A stretch of 26,051 nucleotides of DNA from positions 1-26,051 of the forward strand of contig MHEF01000138.1 in the NCBI GenBank assembly GCA_001805125.1. The letters run 5' to 3'. The notes under the pieces are model-generated. The model worked only from the letters and a program-made list of their open reading frames with translations, did not search any database and was not told the DNA's origin. Position numbers and translations under genes: made by a program. This document shows, one piece after another, positions 1 through 7,989 of the stretch. Position 1 is the first letter of the stretch; every line of letters begins with the position of its first letter. The DNA comes from Nitrospirae bacterium RBG_13_39_12. GTDB lineage: Bacteria; Nitrospirota; Thermodesulfovibrionia; Thermodesulfovibrionales; SM23-35.

Positions 1-26
1 ATAGGCAGACTCTGAGCACAGAGCGT

Positions 27-56
27 TCCGCATTTAACCTATCGGGGTGATGCGGA
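27..56. repeat. Inverted repeat upstream of the small Lys-rich gene
   Basis: Seven-base arms TCCGCAT (27-33) and ATGCGGA (50-56) face each other across a 16-base loop, just before the ribosome site of the peptide gene at 77. It could be an operator, an mRNA leader hairpin, or the tail of something starting outside the window. No function can be assigned from one copy. Confidence 0.35.
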
Positions 57-76
57 TTGAAAGGGGGTGAATATTA

Positions 77-133
77 ATGGCAGCCAAGAAAAAGGCAGCG
101 ACAAAGAAAAAAGCAGCGAAGAAGAAAAAGTAA
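77..133 (+). CDS. 18-residue Lys/Ala-rich basic peptide (histone H1-tail-like)
   Basis: The reading frame gives MAAKKKAATKKKAAKKKK. It is preceded at 61-70 by AAGGGGGTGA, a strong ribosome binding site six bases before the ATG, and followed 34 bases after its stop by a perfect hairpin terminator at 168-193. Those flanking signals make it a believable gene despite its size. The composition, only Met, Lys, Ala and one Thr, resembles the C-terminal tails of bacterial histone H1-like or HU-like proteins, so binding to nucleic acid is the obvious guess; this is inference from charge only. It could also be the detached tail of a longer ancestral DNA-binding protein, or a translated leader. No promoter is visible in the 60 bases before it, so transcription may start outside the window. 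Confidence 0.6.
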   Translation: MAAKKKAATKKKAAKKKK

Positions 134-167
134 TAAGTTTCCTTCACACTCTCACACCTAGTTTTTT

Positions 168-193
168 AGGCTGGAGAAGAAATTCTCCAGCCT
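168..193 (+). terminator. Perfect 11-bp hairpin terminator with GAAA loop
   Basis: AGGCTGGAGAA (168-178), loop GAAA, TTCTCCAGCCT (183-193): a perfect stem closed by a stable GNRA tetraloop. A pyrimidine-rich CTCCTTTTCT follows on the + strand, and six T (162-167) precede it, giving a T-run for the other strand. It probably ends the transcript of the 18-residue peptide gene and may act in both directions. Confidence 0.75.
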
Positions 194-387
194 CTCCTTT
201 TCTGCAGTCTTGCACACTATGTAATTAGTGTCCTGTCTTTAACCCTTCTTGACACTTTTTCTTTTGTTATTCCCGGATAAGAAGGAATTACAGTTTGAGT
301 AAAGTTATTTATGAGACAGCACATTAGAGCTAGATATGTAATTTTCTCATACAATCCTTAGGATAGATTTATGCCTTACTCTTTTTA
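194..387. other. Non-coding gap before the SYLF gene
   Basis: Between the terminator at 168-193 and the promoter at 388 I see no credible gene. A TTGACA at 249-254 has no convincing -10 partner at a usual distance, so I do not call a promoter there. The stretch is A+T-rich and otherwise featureless. Confidence 0.5.
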
Positions 388-416
388 TAGTCATTAGTAA
401 ACACTTCTGTTATAAT
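388..416 (+). promoter_or_regulatory. Sigma-70-type promoter with extended -10 for the SYLF gene
   Basis: TATAAT at 411-416 is a perfect -10 hexamer preceded by TGT (408-410), which makes an extended -10. TAGTCA at 388-393 matches four of six -35 positions with a 17-base spacer. The SYLF start codon lies about 76 bases downstream with a good ribosome site (AGGAAAGGAG). A TTGCA/TGCAA inverted repeat (425-429, 439-443) lies in the leader and could be an operator, though the arms are short. Confidence 0.65.
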
Positions 417-491
417 TAAAAAAGTTGCAAAAATTATATGCAATAACTTTCAGTCTTTGTATTACCAAAACAGGAAAGGAGATAAGAATTT

Positions 492-1190
492 ATGAAAAAC
501 CGTTTGCTTGTAATAATTATCCTGGCTTTATCAGTTATGTCTCTGAAATCGCTTTCTGTGGAAGCTTCCAGCAAAGAACTAACAAAGGTCAATGATGCCA
601 TTGATGTATTGGAAGAGATTATGGCTATTCCTGAAAAAGGCATCCCTCCTGCTTTATTGAACAATGCCAAAGGAATCGCAATTATACCAGGTGTTGTAAA
701 AGCCGGGTTCATCCTCGGTGGCCGTCACGGAAGTGGTATACTGGTTGTACGGGATAGCCAAAGCGGATGGAGTAACCCCTCATTTGTTACTCTCACAGGG
801 GGAAGCATTGGATGGCAGGTTGGCGTGCAGTCTGCAGATATTATTCTGGTTTTCAAGAGCAAGAGAAGCATAGACAATATAATGAAGGGGAAGTTTACAC
901 TTGGTGCTGATGCAAGCGTAGCTGCCGGACCTGTCGGAAGGCAGGCTGAAGCTGGAACCGATGTCCAACTTAAAGCAGAGATTGTCTCATACTCTAGAAC
1001 CAGAGGCCTGTTTGCCGGGCTATCAATAGAAGGCGCGGCACTGCAAATTGACGATGAAGCTAACGATGCTTTTTATAAAAGTGAAAATGTCACGACAAAT
1101 GACATTTTAGCAAATAAAAACATACAAGTTCCTGAGGTTGTTAATAAACTAAAAAAGACTTTAGCAAAATATGCTACGGTAAAAAATTGA
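492..1190 (+). CDS. Secreted SYLF (DUF500/Ysc84-type) lipid-binding domain protein
   Basis: A 232-residue protein. Residues 1-25 form a signal peptide: a basic start (MKNR), a hydrophobic core, and a plausible cleavage site after VEA, so export across the inner membrane is expected. The rest fits the SYLF/DUF500 fold: the helical start with AKGIAIIPGVVKAGFILGG, the HGSGILVVRD strand, GWSNPSFVTLTGGSIGWQVG, and the later FTLGADASVAAGPVGRQAEA and YSRTRGLFAGLSIEGA blocks are hallmarks. SYLF domains in eukaryotes bind phosphoinositides; bacterial members are mostly uncharacterised and thought to be envelope or lipid associated. It stands alone behind its own extended -10 promoter (388-416), starts after an AGGAAAGGAG ribosome site, and is about the usual bacterial length. 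Family call is confident; exact role unknown. Confidence 0.9.
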   Translation: MKNRLLVIIILALSVMSLKSLSVEASSKELTKVNDAIDVLEEIMAIPEKGIPPALLNNAKGIAIIPGVVKAGFILGGRHGSGILVVRDSQSGWSNPSFVTLTGGSIGWQVGVQSADIILVFKSKRSIDNIMKGKFTLGADASVAAGPVGRQAEAGTDVQLKAEIVSYSRTRGLFAGLSIEGAALQIDDEANDAFYKSENVTTNDILANKNIQVPEVVNKLKKTLAKYATVKN

Positions 1191-1229
1191 TTTCTTGAAC
1201 TTTTAATTAACTTTAAATTAATCAATCAA

Positions 1230-1259
1230 TTGAAAAAACAAGAAATAATTAGTTATATT
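1230..1259 (+). promoter_or_regulatory. Candidate promoter of the aromatic amino acid operon
   Basis: TTGAAA (1230-1235) and TATATT (1254-1259), each five of six to consensus with an 18-base spacer, lie about 83 bases before the pheA start. The surrounding gap (1191-1342) is A+T-rich, holds no gene, and shows no clear leader peptide or attenuator hairpin. Confidence 0.5.
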
Positions 1260-1342
1260 AACGTTTAACCATCTAATTGTTTGTTTCGTCAATAGGTAGA
1301 TTTATTATATTTAGTCTTTGACTTATTATTAAAAAATCCTAA

Positions 1343-2413
1343 ATGAAAGAACTAGAAAAATTAAGAAAAGAGGTCGATGAGATCGATGCTGAGATTCTTA
1401 ATCTTTTGAACAGGAGGGCAAACGTCGTCATTGACATTGCTCATATCAAGCGTAGTAAAAAGGCAAAATTCTATTCTCCTGAACGTGAGCGGGAAATAAT
1501 GGAACGTCTTACAGCGCTAAACAAAGGGCCCTTCCCGAATGACACCCTTAAAGTCATATACAGGGAAATACTATCAGCTTCTCTGTCCCTGGAAGAACCA
1601 CTGAAGGTTGCTTGTCTGGGTCCATTAGCAACCTTTACACACCTTGCTGCATTGAGACACTTCGGTTCATCTGCCTTGTTTGTCCCGGTTGAGAGCATAA
1701 AAGGTGTGTTTGATTCTGTTGAGGCCGGAAAGGCGGAATATGGCGTCGTTCCTATAGAAAACTCAAACGAGGGCGTTATCAGCTACACACTCGATATGTT
1801 CATGGACTATGATCTCAAGGTATCAGCTGAGGTCTTACTCGATATAACCCACAATCTAATCTCGAAGAGCGGCGATAAGTCAGATATCAAGAAGGTTTAC
1901 TCAAATCCTCATGCAGCAGCACAATGCAGGCGATGGCTTGGAACAAATCTGACAGGGATACCTATTCTCGAATCCACAAGCACTGCAAGGGCAGCAGAGC
2001 TTGCTTTTAATGATACCGATTCAGCAGCCATTGCAAGTGAATTAGCTGCTAAGGTCTATGACTTGCAATTTGTCGAGAAAAATATCGGGGACAGCAAATA
2101 CAATATTACACGGTTTCTAGTTATATCAAAAGAATCTCCTCCAAAAACAGGTAAGGATAAAACATCTATTATGTTCTCGCTTAAAGATAAACCAGGAGCC
2201 CTGTATGACATTCTTTTCCCTTTTAAAAAGGCAAAGATTAACCTGACAAAAATAGAGTCAAGACCATCCAGGAGAAAGGCATGGGAATATATATTCTTTG
2301 TAGACATGGAAGGACATATAGATGATAAAAAACTTAGGAAAGCGATTGATAACCTAAAAGATAACTGCCTTTATCTAAAAATCCTTGGTTCCTATCCTTA
2401 TGGTGGAATCTGA
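1343..2413 (+). CDS. pheA: Bifunctional chorismate mutase / prephenate dehydratase (P-protein)
   Basis: A 356-residue protein that turns chorismate into prephenate and then phenylpyruvate, for phenylalanine synthesis. Domains in order: AroQ-type chorismate mutase (about 1-85, with LRKEVDEIDAEILNLLNRRA and the YSPEREREI segment); prephenate dehydratase (about 87-265, including GPLATFTH, PIENSNEG and the catalytic TRF at 256-258); and a C-terminal ACT domain (about 273-350, with GALYDI at 285-290 and ESRP at 305-308), the motifs for Phe feedback inhibition. Length is usual. It opens the operon: its stop overlaps the hisC start by one base (TGATG). No strong Shine-Dalgarno precedes the ATG (TTAAAAAATCCTAA), so initiation may be weak. 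Confidence 0.96.
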   Translation: MKELEKLRKEVDEIDAEILNLLNRRANVVIDIAHIKRSKKAKFYSPEREREIMERLTALNKGPFPNDTLKVIYREILSASLSLEEPLKVACLGPLATFTHLAALRHFGSSALFVPVESIKGVFDSVEAGKAEYGVVPIENSNEGVISYTLDMFMDYDLKVSAEVLLDITHNLISKSGDKSDIKKVYSNPHAAAQCRRWLGTNLTGIPILESTSTARAAELAFNDTDSAAIASELAAKVYDLQFVEKNIGDSKYNITRFLVISKESPPKTGKDKTSIMFSLKDKPGALYDILFPFKKAKINLTKIESRPSRRKAWEYIFFVDMEGHIDDKKLRKAIDNLKDNCLYLKILGSYPYGGI

Positions 2414-3510
2414 TGATTAAGCCTCCTAATTATATCTCTGCAATAAAGCCTTATGTCCCCGGCAAACCAGTAGAGGAACTTGAACGGGAACTTGGCATCA
2501 AGAATTCTATAAAGCTTGCATCAAATGAGAACCCTCTCGGACCGTCACGTTTGGCGCTTAAGGCAATCCTGGGTGATCTAACAAATCCCAATATTACAAA
2601 CAGTCTAAACAGATATCCTGACAGTAGTGGTTACTATATCAAAAAAGCATTATCCGATAAATTATCCATAAGAGAGAATGAGATTATTCTGGGTAATGGT
2701 TCAAATGAACTGATTGATATTACTGTAAGAACATTCCTTCAATTCGGTGACGAAGCTGTTATGGCCCATCCTTCTTTTATCGTTTATCCTTTGTCTGTGC
2801 AGGCAACCGGAGGAAAACCTGTTCAGGTTCCATTAAAAGAATATAAACATGATCTTGATGCGATGGCAAATGCGGTCACTTCAAGAACCAGGATGTTGTT
2901 TATCGCAAATCCAAACAACCCGACCGGGACTATAAATAAACGTGATGAATTCGACCGATTGATGAAAAAGCTTCCTGAAGAGATATTAGTTGTAGTAGAT
3001 GAAGCTTACTTTGAATATGTTACTAATCATGAGTACGCTGACAGCATGAAACATTTCAGAAATGGAAGAGACATATTGATACTCAGAACTTTTTCTAAGA
3101 TTTACGGCCTTGCCGGTCTCAGGATCGGCTACGGGATTGCAAGACAGGACTTAATCTCTGAGATGAACAAACTCAGAGCTCCTTTTAACACAAACTCCAT
3201 CGCACAGCAAGCAGCTTTGTGGGCACTAAAAGACAGCGACCATATAGAACATACCCGTGAGATAAACGAAGAGGGCAAAAGATATCTTTACAAAGAACTT
3301 GCGTCTCTTAATCTTAAATATATTCCTACAGAAGCAAATTTTATCTATATACTGCTGGGACAGGATTCAGATACATTTTACAATAAATTATTAAGATATG
3401 GTGTAATTGTCAGACCTTCGGGACCTCAAGAATTCAGGGTAACCATAGGTCTGCCCGAAGAAAATAAAAGATTTATCGAGGCACTAAAAAAAGTAAAAAG
3501 TGAGAAATAA
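2413..3510 (+). CDS. hisC: HisC-type PLP aminotransferase (histidinol-phosphate / aromatic)
   Basis: A 365-residue fold-type I aminotransferase. Visible signatures: SNENPLGPS near 37-45, NPNNPTG at 166-172, DEAYFEY near 196-202, and the PLP-binding lysine K229 in RTFSKIYGLAGLRIGYG. HisC moves an amino group between glutamate and histidinol phosphate, but family members also use phenylpyruvate and 4-hydroxyphenylpyruvate. Lying between pheA and aroF, and with no histidine gene in view, it most likely does the last transamination to phenylalanine and tyrosine here; this is inferred from context. Its start overlaps the pheA stop by one base, suggesting coupled translation. A second hisC in a his operon elsewhere would support the aromatic role. 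Confidence 0.92.
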   Translation: MIKPPNYISAIKPYVPGKPVEELERELGIKNSIKLASNENPLGPSRLALKAILGDLTNPNITNSLNRYPDSSGYYIKKALSDKLSIRENEIILGNGSNELIDITVRTFLQFGDEAVMAHPSFIVYPLSVQATGGKPVQVPLKEYKHDLDAMANAVTSRTRMLFIANPNNPTGTINKRDEFDRLMKKLPEEILVVVDEAYFEYVTNHEYADSMKHFRNGRDILILRTFSKIYGLAGLRIGYGIARQDLISEMNKLRAPFNTNSIAQQAALWALKDSDHIEHTREINEEGKRYLYKELASLNLKYIPTEANFIYILLGQDSDTFYNKLLRYGVIVRPSGPQEFRVTIGLPEENKRFIEALKKVKSEK

Positions 3511-3566
3511 ATCTTAATTTCACATTTCTAACTTCTTGCTTAATATTTTTTATCTTGGAGTAACAA

Positions 3567-4592
3567 ATGGATATCATTGTCTTAAAACCTGGCACAACTA
3601 GAGAAGAACTTAATCGTATTAAAAAGAGACTTGAACACCGGGGCTTAAAAACAAATATCTCAAAAGGTTCTGAGAGAACTATAGTCGGGGTAATCGGCGA
3701 TACCTCAAAGATATCAGAGGAAGAAGAAAATGCTATCAGGTTGATGCCCGGGGTAGAAGATGTAATGCGAATACTTAAGCCTTACAAACTCGCAAGCAGG
3801 GATTTCAAGGCTAAGGATACAATTATCAATGTAAAAGGTCATCTTATAGGCGGAAAAAAGTTAATTGTGATTGCAGGACCATGCGCTGTAGAGAATAAGA
3901 CAATGCTGATGACAATTGCAGAGAAGGTAAAAAATGCAGGTGCCACCTTTATCAGGGGAGGCGCTTTCAAGCCCCGTACTTCACCTTATTCATTTCAGGG
4001 TCTAGGTGAAGAAGGATTGAAATACCTTTATGATGTCAGGAAAAAGACAGGTCTTCCTGTTGTAACAGAATTGATGGATCCCAGGGACATTAAGATTATA
4101 TTAAAATATGCAGACATAGTACAGATAGGAGCAAGGAACATGCAAAACTTCAGATTGCTTCTTGAGGTCGGGAAATGCAATAAACCAGTTCTTCTTAAGA
4201 GAGGATTATCAGCAACGATAAAAGAATGGCTTATGGCGGCTGAGTATATAATGTCCAAAGGTAATCAGAACGTAATCTTATGCGAAAGAGGCATAAGAAC
4301 ATTCGAGACTGCAACAAGAAATACACTTGACCTGAGTGCAGTCCCTGCGCTTAAACAAATTACACATCTGCCTGTAATTGTAGATCCAAGTCATGCCGTA
4401 GGTAAATTGGCCTTAGTTGCACCAATGGCTAAGGCAGCTGTAGCAGCAGGAACTGATGGACTTCTCATCGAAGTTCACACGAATCCTGAAGAGGCATTAT
4501 CTGATGGAGAACAGTCTCTTAAGCCAGATGAATTTAAAAAATTGATGGCTGAATTGAGGCCTATAGCCCGTGCTGTTGGAAGGGAGATATGA
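3567..4592 (+). CDS. aroF: 3-deoxy-7-phosphoheptulonate (DAHP) synthase, class I-beta with N-terminal regulatory domain
   Basis: A 341-residue enzyme joining phosphoenolpyruvate and erythrose 4-phosphate, the first shikimate-pathway step. Residues 1-75 form the ferredoxin-like (ACT-like) domain seen in Thermotoga-type enzymes, which carries Tyr/Phe feedback control. The (beta/alpha)8 catalytic barrel follows, with the metal-binding cysteine C106 in AGPCAVEN, RGGAFKPRTSPYSFQG (130-145) for phosphate and PEP binding, and DPSHAVGK near the end. Length is right for the long subtype. It follows hisC after 56 bases, preceded by TTGGAGTAACAA (ribosome site GGAG), and its TGA overlaps the tyrA ATG (ATGA). 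Confidence 0.96.
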   Translation: MDIIVLKPGTTREELNRIKKRLEHRGLKTNISKGSERTIVGVIGDTSKISEEEENAIRLMPGVEDVMRILKPYKLASRDFKAKDTIINVKGHLIGGKKLIVIAGPCAVENKTMLMTIAEKVKNAGATFIRGGAFKPRTSPYSFQGLGEEGLKYLYDVRKKTGLPVVTELMDPRDIKIILKYADIVQIGARNMQNFRLLLEVGKCNKPVLLKRGLSATIKEWLMAAEYIMSKGNQNVILCERGIRTFETATRNTLDLSAVPALKQITHLPVIVDPSHAVGKLALVAPMAKAAVAAGTDGLLIEVHTNPEEALSDGEQSLKPDEFKKLMAELRPIARAVGREI

Positions 4593-5530
4593 TTAAAAAT
4601 AGAAATAGGGATAAGGGGAAACAGAGACACAGAGATATTTCTCCCACTCGCTCACTCACCGACTCACCGAATCGTCTTTTTTTTAACAGGGTAACTGTAC
4701 TCGGTGTCGGTCTCATTGGTGCTTCTTTTGCCCTTGCATTGAAAAAAAACGGGCTTTGTAATGAAATAATAGGCTATGGGCGCAGCGATAAAAACCTGAA
4801 GATGGCAAAAGAACAAGCGATAATTGATTCATTTGAACTGGACCCCGCAGCAGCATGCAAAGGTTCAAATCTTATTTTGTTCGCTACCCCGGTCGGAAGT
4901 TTTGTCGATATTGCAAATAAAATACGCATGTCGCTAAGCAGCGGGGCTCTAATTACCGATGTTGGAAGTGTTAAAGGAAAGCTCGTACGCGATATAGAGG
5001 CATTAATGCCTAAAGGTTCATGTTTTGTTGGAGCGCATCCCATAGCAGGCAGTAACAATTCCGGAATTAATTCTGCTTCAGCAGACATCTTTATCGGTGC
5101 AAAGTGCATAATTACCCCAACAGAGAATACAGATAAAAAAGCTCTTGAGAAGGTAATTGCCATATGGGAAACCATGGGTTCAAATATAAAACTTATCAAC
5201 GCTGACGAGCACGACAAAATATACGCTTTAGTAAGTCACCTGCCTCATTTAATCGCATATGCAATAGTTAATACAGTAGCAGATATTGACAGTTCATACC
5301 TCAATTTTTCGGGGCGGGGATTTATGGATACCACAAGGATAGCATCGAGTTCCCCGGAACTATGGCGCGATATATGCGTTTTAAATAAGGATAATCTGCT
5401 TGAATCTATTGAGATTTTTAAGAACAACCTAGACAGGTTAAGCCAGTATCTCAGGGTCTATGATTCTGAATCCCTTGAAAAGGATTTCAAAAAGGCCCGG
5501 ACACTGAGGGAAGGTATTGGACAGAATTGA
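4589..5530 (+). CDS. tyrA: Prephenate dehydrogenase with an odd N-terminal extension
   Basis: A 313-residue NAD(P)-dependent enzyme making 4-hydroxyphenylpyruvate from prephenate for tyrosine. The nucleotide-binding motif VTVLGVGLIGAS starts near residue 35. Other family marks are GAHPIAGSNNSGI, VSHLPHLIAYA with the catalytic and substrate-binding histidines, and FSGRGFMDTTRIA. No ACT domain follows. The start is fixed by the ATGA overlap with aroF and by the absence of another in-frame ATG, GTG or TTG before the Rossmann motif, so about 33 extra residues (Arg/Lys/Ser-rich) really are encoded. That DNA contains a tandem CTCACCGA (4655-4670) and looks like repeat sequence rather than gene sequence. 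It ends 14 bases inside aroA. Confidence 0.93.
   Translation: MIKNRNRDKGKQRHRDISPTRSLTDSPNRLFFNRVTVLGVGLIGASFALALKKNGLCNEIIGYGRSDKNLKMAKEQAIIDSFELDPAAACKGSNLILFATPVGSFVDIANKIRMSLSSGALITDVGSVKGKLVRDIEALMPKGSCFVGAHPIAGSNNSGINSASADIFIGAKCIITPTENTDKKALEKVIAIWETMGSNIKLINADEHDKIYALVSHLPHLIAYAIVNTVADIDSSYLNFSGRGFMDTTRIASSSPELWRDICVLNKDNLLESIEIFKNNLDRLSQYLRVYDSESLEKDFKKARTLREGIGQN
4640..4674 (+). repeat. Low-complexity repeat DNA translated at the start of tyrA
   Basis: CTCACCGA occurs twice head to tail (4655-4662 and 4663-4670), within a C/A/T-rich run of CTCAC and CTCGC words. It sits in the coding part before the conserved core of tyrA and adds residues to the protein in frame. It looks like an inserted intergenic-type repeat kept because it preserved the frame. 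Confidence 0.5.
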
Positions 5531-6806
5531 ACTTAGCAAAGCAAAGACTTTTAAAGGCACATTTTCCCCTCCTTCTGATAAATCTATTTCCCACAGGGCA
5601 GTAATCTTTTCATCCATATCAAAAGGTAAAAGTATTATAAGGAACTTTCTCAGGGCAGAAGACCCTTTAAGCACTATAAATGTTTTAAGGGCATTGGGTG
5701 TGGACATAGATGATTCCGGTGAAAATATAATAGTAAACGGTAATGGTATTTATGGCCTTAAAGAACCTTTCAATATAATTGACTGTGGAAACTCAGGAAC
5801 AACTATCAGGATGCTGTCAGGTGTCCTTTCAGGTAATCCTTTCTTCTCTGTACTTACAGGGGATGAATCTCTAAGAACAAGGCCTATGGGCAGGGTCATA
5901 GATCCATTAAGACAGATGGGTGCAGAGATAATAGCAAGGTTTGAAAACAGATATCCTCCTATCGCAATAAATGGTAAAAAATTGAAACCTATACAACATG
6001 CATCGCCCGTTGCGAGTGCACAGGTCAAATCAACAATCTTACTTGCAGGTCTTTATGCAGATGGAGAAACAGAAATAATTGAACCTGCCAAATCACGTGA
6101 CCACACTGAACGTATGTTGCCTTTCTTTGGTGCTGAGATTAAAGTTGAGGGACTTCGTGTCAAGATAAAAGGTGGAACAGAATTAAAAAGCACAGACATT
6201 TATGTGCCGGGAGACTTTTCATCCGCTGCTTTTTTTATAATTGCAGCATTATTAATAAAAGATTCTGATTTAACAATTGAAGGGGTGGGCATTAATCCCA
6301 CAAGGACCGGGCTTATCAGTGCGCTTAAAGAAATGGGGTCAGATATAGAGCTATATAATGTAAGAAATTTATCCGGTGAACCTGTTGCAGACATTCATTG
6401 CAAGGGCGGTGCAGATATGAAGGCTATAAATATAACAAAAGAAAAAATCCCTGCCCTTATTGATGAGTTTCCAATCTTTTGTGTAGCAGCAACCCAAGCT
6501 GAAGGAAACACAACAATAAAAGGTGCGGAGGAACTGCGCCTAAAAGAGTCTGACAGGATTATGAGCATGACAACGGAACTTCGGAAAATGGGAGCAGAAA
6601 TTATAGAGTTCGATGACGGCCTGAGTATAAAGGGAAAGACAAGATTAAAAGGCGCTTTTCTGGAAAGTTACAGGGATCACAGGATTGCAATGTCATTGTC
6701 GATTGCAGCCCTTATTGCTGATGGTACAACAACAATAAACGGTATTTCTTCTGCAAAAATATCTTTTCCGGGATTTTTTGAAACACTAAGGAGATTGACA
6801 AAGTAA
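5517..6806 (+). CDS. aroA: 3-phosphoshikimate 1-carboxyvinyltransferase (EPSP synthase)
   Basis: A 429-residue enzyme transferring the enolpyruvyl group of PEP to shikimate 3-phosphate, the step before chorismate. Signatures are PPSDKSISHRA near 19-29, DCGNSGTTIRML, the PEP-binding GDESLRTRPMGR, KSRDHTERML, KESDRI and YRDHRIAMS. Length fits. I accept TTG at 5517: GAGGGAAGG lies just before it and the conserved start is reached 18 residues in, with the first 14 bases overlapping tyrA, as in the coupled genes upstream. It is the last gene of the aromatic block. The foreign-looking PAPS-reductase-like fragment begins only five bases after its stop, so the accessory genes may be carried on the same transcript. 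Confidence 0.96.
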   Translation: MDRIELSKAKTFKGTFSPPSDKSISHRAVIFSSISKGKSIIRNFLRAEDPLSTINVLRALGVDIDDSGENIIVNGNGIYGLKEPFNIIDCGNSGTTIRMLSGVLSGNPFFSVLTGDESLRTRPMGRVIDPLRQMGAEIIARFENRYPPIAINGKKLKPIQHASPVASAQVKSTILLAGLYADGETEIIEPAKSRDHTERMLPFFGAEIKVEGLRVKIKGGTELKSTDIYVPGDFSSAAFFIIAALLIKDSDLTIEGVGINPTRTGLISALKEMGSDIELYNVRNLSGEPVADIHCKGGADMKAINITKEKIPALIDEFPIFCVAATQAEGNTTIKGAEELRLKESDRIMSMTTELRKMGAEIIEFDDGLSIKGKTRLKGAFLESYRDHRIAMSLSIAALIADGTTTINGISSAKISFPGFFETLRRLTK

Positions 6807-6811
6807 CAGGT

Positions 6812-7267
6812 ATGACAGAACATTTATGGTGGTGTCAACGTTGTGGAGTTCCTCTTTTAAGAAGAGAGTGTGAGAATTGCGGGTATGAAGGAGTTAAAAT
6901 ATGTTCAGACCTAAAACTCATATTTAATGAAGAATATAGGTTTTTGGAGAAGGAAACTAGTAAAAAATTGCCAGCCAAAAGTTGGCAAGATGGACTTTGG
7001 ATAAGGTATAAGACTATATGGTTTAATGGGGAAAAATTGTTTCGACTTTCTGCAAATGGAAAACCAACTATTGTAAAAGAGTATCCTTATAAAGATAGTC
7101 TTTACAAGGGCTATATAACTCCTAATATCATTTACAAAGCTAACAAGGTAACTTTAGATAAATTAGAAAAAGAAGCAATCTTATTCATTAAGGATATTAT
7201 TAAATCCCACCCGGAAAGGAAACCTATAGTCTCTTTCAGTGGAGGGAAAGATTCTATGCATATATAA
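6812..7267 (+). pseudogene. Truncated zinc-ribbon / PAPS-reductase-like (PP-loop ATPase) protein
   Basis: The 151-residue product starts with a treble of aromatic residues and a four-Cys zinc ribbon (C8, C11, C20, C23 in WWCQRC...CENC). It continues through an unassigned domain and ends with IVSFSGGKDSMHI. SGGKDS (143-148) is the PP-loop of PAPS-reductase/DndC-type enzymes, which normally opens a domain of some 200 residues. Here a stop follows three residues later, so the catalytic domain is missing and the protein should be inactive as an adenylylating or sulfur-handling enzyme. This zinc-ribbon plus PP-loop layout resembles archaeal PAPS-reductase-like proteins and, by context, BrxP of type 4 BREX. 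The methyltransferase follows 29 bases later. The break could be a deletion or a frameshift plus deletion. No good ribosome site precedes the ATG. Confidence 0.7.
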
Positions 7268-7296
7268 AGTTCTTAAATACTAATGTTTTAATAGAT

Positions 7297-7989
7297 ATGG
7301 ATGAACAAACAATTAAATACTATAAAGAAAATGCTGTAGAAGTGTTTTCACGATACAGTAATGTTCAGAATGGAATTAGCAAATATTTTGCTATTTCTTT
7401 TCCCCCACAAACAAAAATTTTAGATATCGGGGCAGGCTCAGGGCGCGATATCATGAAATTATTGAAACTGGGGTATGATGCATATGGAATAGAGCCCTGT
7501 GAAGAATTAAGAACTGTAGCTATCGAAAATTATCCCGAACTTGCTGGACGAATAAAAAGCGGGGGGCTCCCTGATTTTGAAAATCCTTTTGATGAGCAAT
7601 TTGATGGGATACTATGTTCCGCATTAATTATGCATATTCCAAGGGAGCACCTATTCAATTCTTTATTTTCAATTCGTAATACCTTAAAAAGTAATGGGAG
7701 ACTATTATTGTCATTTCCTTTGTCTCGTCCCGATATAAATGATAAACAAAGAGACAAAGATGGTAGATTATTTATATTGCATAACCCCGATTATTTGCAA
7801 TTGCTTTTTGAACGTATAGGTTTTCAATTAATAGGTAAATGGAAGAATGATGACAGCTTAGAAAGGGTGGGTTATTCTTGGATTACAATGCTTTTTCAAT
7901 TAGAAATATCTCAACTTATTCGTCCTATCGATCAGATTGAAGGTATTCTAACACGTGATAAAAAACTGCCACTTATAAGCTTGCTTTGA
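7297..7989 (+). CDS. Class I SAM-dependent methyltransferase (N-terminal half of a split methyltransferase-HNH gene)
   Basis: A 230-residue frame with a standard Rossmann methyltransferase start: MDEQTIKYYKENAVEVF, then motif I ILDIGAGSGRD (41-51), an acidic residue after the second strand (GIEP), FDGILCSALIMHI, and a late SNGRLLLSFPL. The substrate cannot be read; it is not a typical amino-DNA methyltransferase, since no DPPY/NPPY-type motif IV is present. The last residues (LPLISLL) look out of frame. From 7962 the -1 frame reads TYKLALIRALCDIA straight into the HNH protein, a bridge I recall from longer methyltransferase proteins. One more A in the run at 7960-7965 would fuse both frames into about 559 residues. 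No Shine-Dalgarno is evident before 7297. Confidence 0.75.
   Translation: MDEQTIKYYKENAVEVFSRYSNVQNGISKYFAISFPPQTKILDIGAGSGRDIMKLLKLGYDAYGIEPCEELRTVAIENYPELAGRIKSGGLPDFENPFDEQFDGILCSALIMHIPREHLFNSLFSIRNTLKSNGRLLLSFPLSRPDINDKQRDKDGRLFILHNPDYLQLLFERIGFQLIGKWKNDDSLERVGYSWITMLFQLEISQLIRPIDQIEGILTRDKKLPLISLL

Noticed and set aside
249..254. TTGACA as a -35 promoter element
   Set aside because: No -10-like hexamer at 16-18 bases downstream; the extended -10 at 408-416 is much better.
4774..5217. 147-codon frame on the - strand inside tyrA
   Set aside because: Shadow of a well-supported gene on the + strand; no family motifs or ribosome site.
7957..7968. Programmed -1 frameshift joining the methyltransferase and HNH frames
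   Set aside because: The heptamer A-AAA-AAC is present but not in the phase needed relative to the methyltransferase codons (GAT AAA AAA CTG), and I see no strong downstream stem. A lost A or a read error explains it more simply, though transcriptional slippage is not excluded.
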